NCBI GenBank assembly: GCA_030041195.1
Contig: JASHOI010000527.1
Location: 1 to 17,784, forward strand
Direction of reading: 5' to 3'
Origin: Streptosporangiaceae bacterium
GTDB lineage: Bacteria; Actinomycetota; Actinomycetes; Streptosporangiales; Streptosporangiaceae
Length of the DNA stretch: 17,784 nucleotides
The position numbers and the translations under genes were made by a program. The notes under the pieces were generated by a model. That model ran no database searches and had not been told where the DNA came from. It was given only the letters and a program-made list of their open reading frames with translations. Each line of letters starts with the position of its first letter. Position 1 is the first letter of the stretch. Positions 8,136-14,488 of the stretch are shown here, piece by piece.

Positions 8136-8184
8136 ACCGGCCGATGTGGCACGGGATCGCCCGAGGTGGCACGGGACCGGCCGA
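8136..8184. repeat. 20-base tandem repeat in SBP1 leader, about 2.4 copies
   Basis: Units at 8136-8155 and 8156-8175 share the core CCGA-K-GTGGCACGGG and differ at only three positions. A partial third copy runs 8176-8184. It lies in the untranslated leader between the promoter element and the SBP1 ATG, a stretch absent from the short SBP2 leader. Confidence 0.75.
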
Positions 8185-8280
8185 GTAGCGCGTCCAGCGC
8201 ACCCAGCCGGGCCAGATCCAGGTCCAGGGACGGTTCCGGCTACTCGCCGTTCCCGCACCGTGACGCCTATATAAGTTTTT

Positions 8281-8300
8281 CAATCGATTATATAGACAAT
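8281..8300 (-). promoter_or_regulatory. AT-rich promoter/operator element upstream of SBP1
   Basis: The minus-strand sequence here matches the element upstream of SBP2 (10916-10935) at 16 of 20 positions: ATTGTC-x-AT-x-T-x-ATCGAT-x-G. It contains TATAAT and, in the SBP2 version, a perfect inverted repeat TCGAT-TTT-ATCGA (one mismatch here). TTGTCT could be a -35, but the downstream -10 (TTATAT/TATATA) would be 19-20 bases away, so the exact start point is unclear. It lies 182 bases before the SBP1 start codon. Confidence 0.5.
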
Positions 8301-8442
8301 AACCGAGACTCTACCACGCGCAACATCCCTCTCCCGACGCCCGGCGCACCCGCGAGCGATCCCGCCACCCGCCCCGTCCCGCGTTGCCGCGCAACCGGAC
8401 CCACCCCCGTTAACCGACTGCTGAATTTAGCGGTTCGGAAAA

Positions 8443-8460
8443 GTCCGGTAACCGCCGGAC
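8443..8460 (-). terminator. Possible terminator hairpin downstream of HMT2
   Basis: GTCCGG (8443-8448) and CCGGAC (8455-8460) form a perfect 6-base stem with a 6-base loop. On the minus strand it is followed by TTTT, which fits a weak intrinsic terminator for the ACAD2-HMT2 transcript before SBP1. It is 235 bases past the HMT2 stop, and the T run is short. Confidence 0.35.
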
Positions 8461-8651
8461 AAAACCACACCGCTGATTGTCGGCGTGCGTCGCGCTGTTG
8501 CTGGTGGGGCCAGCGGGGCGCAAGGGCGCCATCCAGCGTGCGGACCGTCTTGATCGCAGGCCGGGCGCGCGCAGCACCGGCCGGTACTCGCTTTCAGAAA
8601 GCGGCATTGCTGCCCAATTCGGACACGGGAGCGCAGTGCTGGCGCGGGCGG

Positions 8652-8694
8652 GAGGGGCGCGGGCGTGAGGGGCGCGGGCGTGAGGGGCGCGGGC
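8652..8694. repeat. 15-base G-rich tandem repeat abutting HMT2 stop, 2.9 copies
   Basis: GAGGGGCGCGGGCGT occurs at 8652-8666 and 8667-8681, then 13 bases of it at 8682-8694, ending exactly at the HMT2 stop codon. A degenerate partial copy precedes it at 8641-8650. The repeats are untranslated for the minus-strand gene and could extend or shorten its 3' end by slippage. Confidence 0.8.
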
Positions 8695-9663
8695 TCATCG
8701 TGGCGATGTCTGCCCGCCGCCGTCGATGCCGTCCGCGAGCAGGCGGATGTGCTCCGGCCCCGTGCCGCAGCACCCCCCGACCAGCTGCGCGCCGAGAGCG
8801 GTCCAGCGGCGTGCGCCGTCCAGGAGCTGCTCGGGCGAAAGCTCCCCGGGCCTCCAGGCCAGCGCGGCCCGATCGTAGGCGCCGTGGTGTGGGTAGGCGC
8901 CGATGATCCCGTCCCAGCGGCCGCGGATCAGCTCCAGCGCGGGGACAACCGCGTCCAGGGTTGAATGCATCACCAGGACCGCCCAGATCCGGTCGTCCAG
9001 CAGCTCCTGCAGCAGGGCCGTCAGCGTTCCCTGTCCCGGCTCCGGCACAGCGCCAGCCTGCACCTCCCCGGATCCGGTCAGCCGGCACGACACGCCCAGC
9101 CATACCGGCAGGCCCGTGGCGAGCGCAGCGCGCAGGGCAGGGCGAGCGCGGTCGAGCGTCTCGGCCATCTCGAGCACGAGGAAGTCGACGCCGTTGCCCG
9201 CGAGCAGCTCGGCTTGCTCGGTGAAGATGCGGTACGCCACGTCATAGTCCATGGCGTCGGTTTCCGGGGGCTGAACCGTCGCCCCCGGGAGGCCGATCGA
9301 GCCCGCCACCGCCACCGGCGTCGCGGCGGCGCACGCGGCTTCGCGGGCCGCGCCGACCGCGTTCGCGACCGCGTCGGCCAGCTCCGCCGGCCGGCCCGCG
9401 GCCGTCAGGCGCGGCCGCGTCGTGCTGAACGTGTTGGTGATGATCACTTCCGCGCCCGCGTCGATGAACGACTCGTGCACCTCCCTGACCAGGTCCGGCG
9501 CATCGAGGTTCACGGTCGCGCTCCAGGCCTCCGGATCGAACGCGCCGCCGCGCGTGTTCACCTCAGTGCCGGTGCCGCCGTCAAGCACCACCACCTGCCC
9601 CTGGTCCAGGCGTGCTCGCAGGCGCCCGGCCGGAGCGGGGCGCCCGGGATCGGCTGTGCTCAT
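8695..9663 (-). CDS. HMT2: homocysteine S-methyltransferase family protein
   Basis: 322 residues, the same length as HMT1 and the same family. It has VVLDGGTGTEV near the N-terminus, FIDAGAEVIITNTFSTTRPRL, an AGSIG segment, EQAELLAGNGVDFLVLEMAE, GAYPHHGAYD and the zinc motif GGCCGTGPEHI with Cys298 and Cys299. As in HMT1, the first metal ligand position holds His (His233, AVLVMHSTLD) where family members such as MmuM have Cys in G-I-N-C-T. Start ATG 9663 lies nine bases after the ACAD2 stop, with no good Shine-Dalgarno sequence, so translation is probably coupled to ACAD2. The ACAD-then-HMT order repeats that of the left operon, but no LLM gene follows. The shared His and context suggest HMT1 and HMT2 do the same kind of reaction on related substrates (inference). 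Confidence 0.88.
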   Translation of the reverse strand: MSTADPGRPAPAGRLRARLDQGQVVVLDGGTGTEVNTRGGAFDPEAWSATVNLDAPDLVREVHESFIDAGAEVIITNTFSTTRPRLTAAGRPAELADAVANAVGAAREAACAAATPVAVAGSIGLPGATVQPPETDAMDYDVAYRIFTEQAELLAGNGVDFLVLEMAETLDRARPALRAALATGLPVWLGVSCRLTGSGEVQAGAVPEPGQGTLTALLQELLDDRIWAVLVMHSTLDAVVPALELIRGRWDGIIGAYPHHGAYDRAALAWRPGELSPEQLLDGARRWTALGAQLVGGCCGTGPEHIRLLADGIDGGGQTSPR

Positions 9664-9672
9664 CCGGCCGGC

Positions 9673-10887
9673 TCAGAAGTAGCCGCTGCCGGAGGGAAGG
9701 CTCCGGCCGGTGACGAGATACGCCCCGATCGCCTGCGCCTTGTACCGGGTCGGGTTGTGCGAGGAGAGCGTGCGCAGATTTCGCCAGTGCCGATCCAGGT
9801 TTGCCGACCGCTTTGTCGCCGACGCGCCGCCGACTTCGAACAGCAGGGTCGCGGCACGGAGCCCGATGCCGTCCAGGTGGATCTTGACCTGGGCGGCGCG
9901 CAGCGCCGCCTCGGCCACGGCATCCTGGTCCGCGACCCCTCCGGTGACGGAATCGGCTGCCGCGCCGATGCTGTCCGCCGCGCGGAGCACCAGCGCTTCC
10001 GCGGCGTAGGCCGCCGCGGACAGCTCTCCCACCGCCTCGTGCAGGACCGGATCCTCGGCGGGCACGCTGACCAGTGCGTGGCTGAAGTTCCGCGGCCGGC
10101 TGCGCAGCAGCGTCACCGCATCCCGCACAACCACCCGGAGGATGCCCGCCGCTATGGCCTGCAGCCACAGCTGCAGGAACGTCGGGAAATACGACGCCGG
10201 AGCGGCTCCATCCTCCGGACCGGGCAGCTGATCGGGGAACACCTCGTCCGCCTCGACCCGGACATCCCGGAAGTACGTCGTCCCGCTGCCGGTGCGGCGC
10301 TGCCCGATGCCATCCCAGTCGTCTTCGCAGATCACGCCCGGTCGGCTGGTCGGGACGATCGCGGTGACCACCGCGCCGCCGGCGTCGCTGACGCGGGCGA
10401 CCACCCAATCGGCGAACAGCGTTCCGGTGCTGTAGTACTTGGTTCCGTTGAGCCGGTAGCCGTCGCCGTCGGGTGTCAGCACGGTGGCGAACGGCGTGCT
10501 GCCCCCCGCCGGGCGGGAGCCGAGCTCCGCCGACGCGTTCGCGAATATCCGGCCGTCGGCGATCTCGTTCACCCACTTGGCCCGGGCCCTCTGGTTTACG
10601 GAAACGAGCTGTTCCTCAACGAAGCGGTAGTGGATCCGGAGAATGTGCGGCACGACCGGATCTGCCTCGGCCATGTCGATCGCGAACGCGAACAGCTCGC
10701 GCACCGATACCCCGGCACCCCCCTCGCTGACCGGCAGGCGCAAGGCCCCGAGCCGGGCCGTCCGTACCAGGTCGATCAGCTCGAAGGGATTCTGGTCGTA
10801 GCGCTCACGCTCCGATGCCCCGTCGGCGATCGTCTTCAGCAGCTCGGCATGGCGAGCGGATACCGCCTGTCGCTGGATGGTTGCCAC
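9673..10887 (-). CDS. ACAD2: DszC-like acyl-CoA dehydrogenase-fold flavin monooxygenase
   Basis: 404-residue paralogue of ACAD1. The inferred DszC-type active-site residues are all kept: His86 in RIHYRF, Ser153 in YYSTGTLFADW and His377 in SHNPT. Long blocks match ACAD1, such as DGDGYRLNGTKYYSTG, EDDWDGIGQRRTGSGTT and VGGASATKRSANLDRHWRN, whereas the N-terminal 35 residues and the loop near 210-225 differ. The start is GTG 10887: no Shine-Dalgarno sequence precedes it, but a -35/-10 pair ends seven bases upstream, predicting a leaderless mRNA beginning at the GTG itself. It is the first gene of the ACAD2-HMT2 operon and divergent from SBP2, with overlapping promoters. It should need reduced flavin from a reductase elsewhere. 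A role in oxygenating an imported sulfur or amine compound is inferred. Confidence 0.88.
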   Translation of the reverse strand: MATIQRQAVSARHAELLKTIADGASERERYDQNPFELIDLVRTARLGALRLPVSEGGAGVSVRELFAFAIDMAEADPVVPHILRIHYRFVEEQLVSVNQRARAKWVNEIADGRIFANASAELGSRPAGGSTPFATVLTPDGDGYRLNGTKYYSTGTLFADWVVARVSDAGGAVVTAIVPTSRPGVICEDDWDGIGQRRTGSGTTYFRDVRVEADEVFPDQLPGPEDGAAPASYFPTFLQLWLQAIAAGILRVVVRDAVTLLRSRPRNFSHALVSVPAEDPVLHEAVGELSAAAYAAEALVLRAADSIGAAADSVTGGVADQDAVAEAALRAAQVKIHLDGIGLRAATLLFEVGGASATKRSANLDRHWRNLRTLSSHNPTRYKAQAIGAYLVTGRSLPSGSGYF

Positions 10888-10894
10888 GAAGGCG

Positions 10895-10923
10895 AGCGTA
10901 ACAGCAGCTCAGGCAATTGTCGA
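10895..10923 (-). promoter_or_regulatory. ACAD2 promoter, leaderless type
   Basis: On the minus strand, TCGACA (10923-10918) and extended -10 TG-T-TACGCT (hexamer 10900-10895) are separated by exactly 17 bases. Seven bases then lead to GTG 10887, so the transcript should begin at the start codon. The -35 overlaps that of the divergent SBP2 promoter. Confidence 0.6.
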
Positions 10924-10945
10924 TTTTATCGATCGGAAATATGAT
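10917..10945 (+). promoter_or_regulatory. SBP2 operon promoter with operator-like inverted repeat
   Basis: TTGTCG (10917-10922) and TATGAT (10940-10945) are 17 bases apart, giving a leader of about 35 bases. The spacer contains the inverted repeat TCGAT-TTT-ATCGA (10920-10932), which is shared in near-identical form with the SBP1 upstream site and could bind a common regulator. The -35 overlaps the ACAD2 -35, so one bound protein could control both directions. Confidence 0.62.
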
Positions 10946-10986
10946 ATGCTGCCGCGCATCGCCCCCCGAAGAGAGAGCCCAGCCCC

Positions 10987-12585
10987 ATGCCCGATACGTT
11001 CCTGCCGCGTTCCCTGGCCACCCGGCGTGAGTTCCTGAGTACCGCGGGAAAGGGGGCCGCCTTCCTGTCCGCCGGCGCGCTGCTGGCGGCGTGCGGGTCG
11101 TCGGCCTCGTCTTCGACGGACGCCAGCACGGCCGCCGCGGCGGGCACGCCGCGGTCCGGCGGCACGCTGACCGCCGGGCTGGCGGGCGGGTCGGCCAAGG
11201 ACACGCTGGACCCGCACATCAGCTTCGACATGATCGACACGGTGCGCGCGATGGCGCTGTTCAGCCCCCTCGTCCTGCTCGCGATCAACGGCAGGGACAT
11301 CGACAACGTCCTTGCCGAGGAGCTGACGCCGTCGGCGGACCTGCGCTCGTGGACGATCCGGCTGAAGCCGGGCCTGGAATTCTCCAACGGCAAGCCGATC
11401 ACCGCCGAGGACGTCGTCTACACCTTCCGCCGGATCACCAACCCGAAGAACCCGCTCAACGGCGCGCTGGCGCTGGCGCCGCTGAACGCCGCCGACGCAC
11501 AGATCCTGGACAGCCGCACCGTCCGGTTCGGCACCAACACGCCCTTCGGCAGCTTCCCTCAGCAGATCTCGATCGGCTACGGGTTCCAGATCGTCCCGGT
11601 GGGGTTCGACCCGCAGAACCCGGTCACGTCGGGCGCGTTCAAGGTGAAAAGCTTCACCCCGGGCCAGCAAAGCGTGTTCGTCCGCAACGAGCACTACTAC
11701 CAGGCAGGCCGGCCGTACCTGGACCAGCTCACGATCGTGGACCTCAGCGATGACCAGGCCGGCTACAACGCGGTGCTCACCGGCCAGATCGACGCGTACG
11801 GCGCCGCCCTGCCAGCGCTCGCGAACGAGGCCAAGGCGCAGAGCAATCTCAAGCTGCTGATCTCCTACGCCTCGCAGTGGATTCCGTTCACCATGCGCGT
11901 GGACCAAGCGCCGTTCCGGGATGTGCGGGTGCGGCAGGCGTTCCGGCTGCTCGCCAACCGGCCGCAACTGCTGCAGGACGTCTTCTCCGGCTACGGCGTG
12001 GTCGGCAACGACCTCTACGGCTGGTCCGATCCGGACTTCCCGGACTGGAAGCGGGAGCAGGACATCCCGCAGGCCAAGTCGCTGCTCAAGGCCGCCGGCT
12101 ACCAGGACGTCTCGGTCACGCTCATCACCGCGGACTTCGCGCCGGGCGCGACCGCGCTGGCCCAGGCCTTCGCGCAGCAGGCGAGCGCCGCCGGGGTGAA
12201 GATCAACGTCAGCCAGGTCACCAACAGCACCTACGAGAACGGCTATGGAAACTGGACGTACTCCGAGGACTGGTGGAGCAACCACCCGTACCTCGCCACC
12301 GCGTGCCTGGCGTTTCTTCCCACCGGGGTCTGGAACGAGACGCACTTCAACGACCCGCAGTACACCGCGCTCTACAAGGCTGCCAACGCGACCGCCGACG
12401 CGGCGAAGCTGCGCGAGATCAAGCGCGAGATGTGGACGATCGATTTCAGCCAGGGCTCGTGGATCATCCCGGTCGACAACCAGATCATCGACGTCCTGAG
12501 CGCCCACGTCCAGGGGCTGCCCCGGGCGGCGACCGGCACCGCTCTGGGCGACGCGAGGTTTGAGCAGGTATGGCTGTCGAGCTAG
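10987..12585 (+). CDS. SBP2: family-5 (Dpp/Opp-type) solute-binding lipoprotein, Tat-exported
   Basis: 532-residue binding protein, first gene of a complete importer operon. It has the Tat motif TRREFL (Arg13-Arg14) and lipobox LLAAC with Cys36, then the same family segments as SBP1. It differs from SBP1 mainly in patches: the stretch after FSPLV (LLAINGRDIDN), the LAPLNAADAQ segment, NDLYGWSDPDFP, and YSEDWWSNHP near the C-terminal lobe. Such patchy change against a near-identical background suggests altered ligand choice. GAAGAGAGAG precedes ATG 10987. The 3' end overlaps the first permease gene by 16 bases, so the two are translationally coupled. The Dpp/Opp family transports peptides but also many other small solutes, and the locus context favours an organosulfur or amine compound (inference). 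Confidence 0.94.
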   Translation: MPDTFLPRSLATRREFLSTAGKGAAFLSAGALLAACGSSASSSTDASTAAAAGTPRSGGTLTAGLAGGSAKDTLDPHISFDMIDTVRAMALFSPLVLLAINGRDIDNVLAEELTPSADLRSWTIRLKPGLEFSNGKPITAEDVVYTFRRITNPKNPLNGALALAPLNAADAQILDSRTVRFGTNTPFGSFPQQISIGYGFQIVPVGFDPQNPVTSGAFKVKSFTPGQQSVFVRNEHYYQAGRPYLDQLTIVDLSDDQAGYNAVLTGQIDAYGAALPALANEAKAQSNLKLLISYASQWIPFTMRVDQAPFRDVRVRQAFRLLANRPQLLQDVFSGYGVVGNDLYGWSDPDFPDWKREQDIPQAKSLLKAAGYQDVSVTLITADFAPGATALAQAFAQQASAAGVKINVSQVTNSTYENGYGNWTYSEDWWSNHPYLATACLAFLPTGVWNETHFNDPQYTALYKAANATADAAKLREIKREMWTIDFSQGSWIIPVDNQIIDVLSAHVQGLPRAATGTALGDARFEQVWLSS

Positions 12586-13586
12586 CGGCGCCGCCGATCG
12601 CCGAGCCGGCCAGCGGACGGGGGCGGCACCCCGTCGCGATGCTCATCGCCCGGCGCGTGCTGCTGGGACTGCTGACGCTGTGGCTGGTTTCGGTCCTGGT
12701 CTTCACGGTCACGCTGCTGCTGCCCGGCGACGCGGCCAGGGCGATCCTGGGGCGTTACGCCACCCCGGTGCGCGTGCGCGCGCTCACCGATCAGCTGCAC
12801 CTGAACCAGCCGGTGGTCGTGCAGTACTGGCACTGGCTGGTGAACGCGCTGCAGGGGAACTTCGGCTCCTCGTTCGCGGCCGGCATACCGGTGCTGCAGC
12901 TGCTGGGACACCGGATGGAGGACAGCGGCTTCCTCGTGCTCGTGTCCGCGGTGGTCGCGATCCCGGTGTCGTTTGCCCTCGGCGCGTGGTCCGCGATACG
13001 GCGGGACCGCCTGGCCGACCACGCCATCGGCGTGGTGACCCTGTTTTTCGCGTCCCTGCCGGAGTTCATCGTGGGGATCGGGCTGGCCATGGTGTTCGCG
13101 ACGACCGTCGTGCACATCCTGCCCGCGGACTCGCTGATACCGCCGACCAGCCCGGCCTGGGACCACATCAGCCTGGTCATCCTGCCGGCCGCGACCCTGG
13201 TGCTGGTGACGGTTCCCTACATCACCCGAATCGCCCGCGCCTCGATCATCGAGGCGCTCGAGTCGGACTACGTGGAGATGGCACGCCTGCGCGGCCTGGG
13301 CTGGTGGCGCATCCTGGTCGTCCACGCGATGCGGAACTCGCTGGTCCCGGCGATCCAGGTCTCGGCGCTCGAGCTCGCCTGGATGGCGGGCGGGGTGGTC
13401 CTCGTGGAGTCGGTGTACTCGTACCCCGGAATCGGCACCGCGCTCGTCGACGCCGTCGGCAACCGCGATATCCCGGTCATTCAGGCCATCACGCTCACCG
13501 TGGCCGCCCTGTACGTGCTGGTGAACCTGCTGGCTGACGTCGCCACCATCTTCCTGACGCCGCGGCTGCGAACGGCGTCCGGATGA
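12570..13586 (+). CDS. ABC importer permease, DppB/OppB type
   Basis: 338-residue inner-membrane permease. After an N-terminal cytoplasmic tail, the helix LLGLLTLWLVSVLVFTVTLLLPGD and the family loop NQPVVVQYWHWLVNALQGNFGSSF mark the DppB branch. The ATPase-docking EAA loop EALESDYVEMARLRGLGWW starts at residue 228, followed by HAMRNSLVPAIQ. VLVESVYSYPGIG and the C-terminal helix complete the fold. ATG 12570 lies within the last codons of SBP2 with AGCAGG just upstream. A later ATG (MLIARRVLLG) would remove only the tail and is the alternative. It pairs with the next gene, with which it overlaps by four bases (ATGA), to form the membrane channel. Confidence 0.93.
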   Translation: MAVELAAPPIAEPASGRGRHPVAMLIARRVLLGLLTLWLVSVLVFTVTLLLPGDAARAILGRYATPVRVRALTDQLHLNQPVVVQYWHWLVNALQGNFGSSFAAGIPVLQLLGHRMEDSGFLVLVSAVVAIPVSFALGAWSAIRRDRLADHAIGVVTLFFASLPEFIVGIGLAMVFATTVVHILPADSLIPPTSPAWDHISLVILPAATLVLVTVPYITRIARASIIEALESDYVEMARLRGLGWWRILVVHAMRNSLVPAIQVSALELAWMAGGVVLVESVYSYPGIGTALVDAVGNRDIPVIQAITLTVAALYVLVNLLADVATIFLTPRLRTASG

Positions 13587-14473
13587 GCCTGACCGGCCTG
13601 ACCGCGCGGTCTCGCGCCCGGCGAAACGTGATCTACTCGCGCAGCTCGGCCGGGATCACGGCGGCCCGCGCACTGAGACTCGGCCGCACCCGCTCCGGGC
13701 TGGCGCTGGTAACGCTCATCGTCGCGATCGCCGTGTTCGGGCCGCTGGTGGCCCCGCACTCCGCGACGGCGCTGGTCGGCGCGCCGTTCGAGAACTCCGG
13801 ACCCGGGTTGCCGTTCGGCACGGACTACCTCGGCCGCGACGTTCTATCCCGGTTCCTGGATGGCGGCCAGACACTGCTGGTGCTGAGCGTTCTCGCCACT
13901 CTGCTCGGCGTCGGCACCGGCGCGGTGATCGGGGTCACCGCCGCCTATCGCCGCGGCGTGGTCGACGAGGTGCTCATGCGCTGCTCCGACGTGGTGCTGG
14001 CCTTCCCGCAGATCATGCTGATCCTCATGCTGGTGACGATGGTGGGGTCGCACCCCTGGCTGCTGGTGGTGACGGTGGCTGCCGGGCATGCGCCGCAGAC
14101 CGCACGGGTGATCCGCGGAGCCGCGCTGACCGTCATCGACCGGGAGTTCGTGCAGCACTCGGTCGCGGTCGGCCAGCGGACCTGGCGGCTGCTCGCCTTC
14201 GACGTGCTGCCGAACGTGTCCAGCCCGCTGATGGTGGAGCTGGGGCTGCGGATGACATATTCGATCGCGCTGATCGCGGGCGCGAGCTTCCTCGGCTTTG
14301 GGGTCCAGCCGCCGGCCGCGGACTGGGGCTTGATGATCAACGAGAACCAGGTCGGGCTGGCGACCGCGCCGTGGGGCGTTGCGCTCCCGGTGATCGCGAT
14401 CGCGCTCCTCACGCTCGGCACGAACCTGGTGACCGACGGCATCGCGCAGGCGGCCGTGGGGATCGAGGAGTAG
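13583..14473 (+). CDS. ABC importer permease, DppC/OppC type
   Basis: 296-residue partner permease of the DppC branch. The first helix SGLALVTLIVAIAVFGPLVAP is followed by the family loop PFGTDYLGRDVLSRFLDGG. The EAA loop spans residues ~183-212 (TVIDREFVQHSVAVGQRTWR, then VLPNV), contacting the ATPase. GASFLGFGVQPPAADWGLMI is the usual DppC signature near the end. The ATG overlaps the stop of the preceding gene (ATGA), indicating tight coupling. It ends 12 bases before the proposed start of the ATPase gene, which lies just after an AGGAG. Nothing is missing compared with family members; the length is normal. Confidence 0.93.
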   Translation: MSLTGLTARSRARRNVIYSRSSAGITAARALRLGRTRSGLALVTLIVAIAVFGPLVAPHSATALVGAPFENSGPGLPFGTDYLGRDVLSRFLDGGQTLLVLSVLATLLGVGTGAVIGVTAAYRRGVVDEVLMRCSDVVLAFPQIMLILMLVTMVGSHPWLLVVTVAAGHAPQTARVIRGAALTVIDREFVQHSVAVGQRTWRLLAFDVLPNVSSPLMVELGLRMTYSIALIAGASFLGFGVQPPAADWGLMINENQVGLATAPWGVALPVIAIALLTLGTNLVTDGIAQAAVGIEE

Positions 14474-14488
14474 AGGAGCAGCGACCTG
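14474..14488 (+). promoter_or_regulatory. Ribosome binding site and CTG start of ATPase gene
   Basis: AGGAG (14474-14478), seven bases, then CTG (14486-14488), which opens the ATPase frame. No ATG, GTG or TTG lies in this frame between the upstream stop at 14471 and GTG 14576, so this spacing is the main evidence for a CTG start. Confidence 0.55.

Larger units (their letters stand above)
8099..8694. other. Gene-free region between SBP1 and HMT2
   Basis: About 600 bases without a credible gene. From the SBP1 side it holds the SBP1 leader (8099-8280) with a 20-base tandem repeat, an 8-base inverted repeat (CGAGTAGC at 8182-8189, GCTACTCG at 8239-8246), the AT-rich promoter element at 8281-8300, a hairpin at 8443-8460, and a 15-base tandem repeat directly after the HMT2 stop. 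A 65-codon minus-strand frame (8410-8607) and a 63-codon plus-strand frame (8477-8668) exist but show no recognised motif or ribosome binding site. The stretch 8470-8640 shows nothing I can identify. Confidence 0.6.
6494..12585. repeat. Large inverted repeat formed by SBP1 and SBP2 genes
   Basis: SBP1 (6494-8098, minus) and SBP2 (10987-12585, plus) are near-identical over long blocks in opposite orientation. For example, 51 consecutive bases match exactly between 7382-7432 (minus) and 11650-11700 (plus), and in the roughly 225 bases around them I count only about a dozen differences. The arms enclose 8099-10986 (HMT2, ACAD2 and both SBP promoters). The entry spans both arms and the enclosed segment. 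Confidence 0.85.

Noticed and set aside
8099..8152. Eighteen-codon N-terminal extension of SBP1
   Set aside because: The paralogue SBP2 starts at the equivalent of ATG 8098, and the purine-rich ribosome binding site lies inside the proposed extension.
8410..8607. Small minus-strand ORF between SBP1 and HMT2
   Set aside because: No ribosome binding site, no recognised motif, and it overlaps a candidate terminator hairpin. A similar frame exists on the other strand, as expected by chance.
8099..8694. SAM or other sulfur-related riboswitch in the SBP1 leader or nearby intergenic DNA
   Set aside because: I could not find the paired conserved cores of any SAM riboswitch class; only simple repeats and one short hairpin are visible.
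8965..10944. 659-codon plus-strand frame across HMT2 and ACAD2
   Set aside because: It is antisense to two clear enzyme genes, rich in Arg, Ala, Gly and His with no recognisable domain, and lacks a ribosome binding site.
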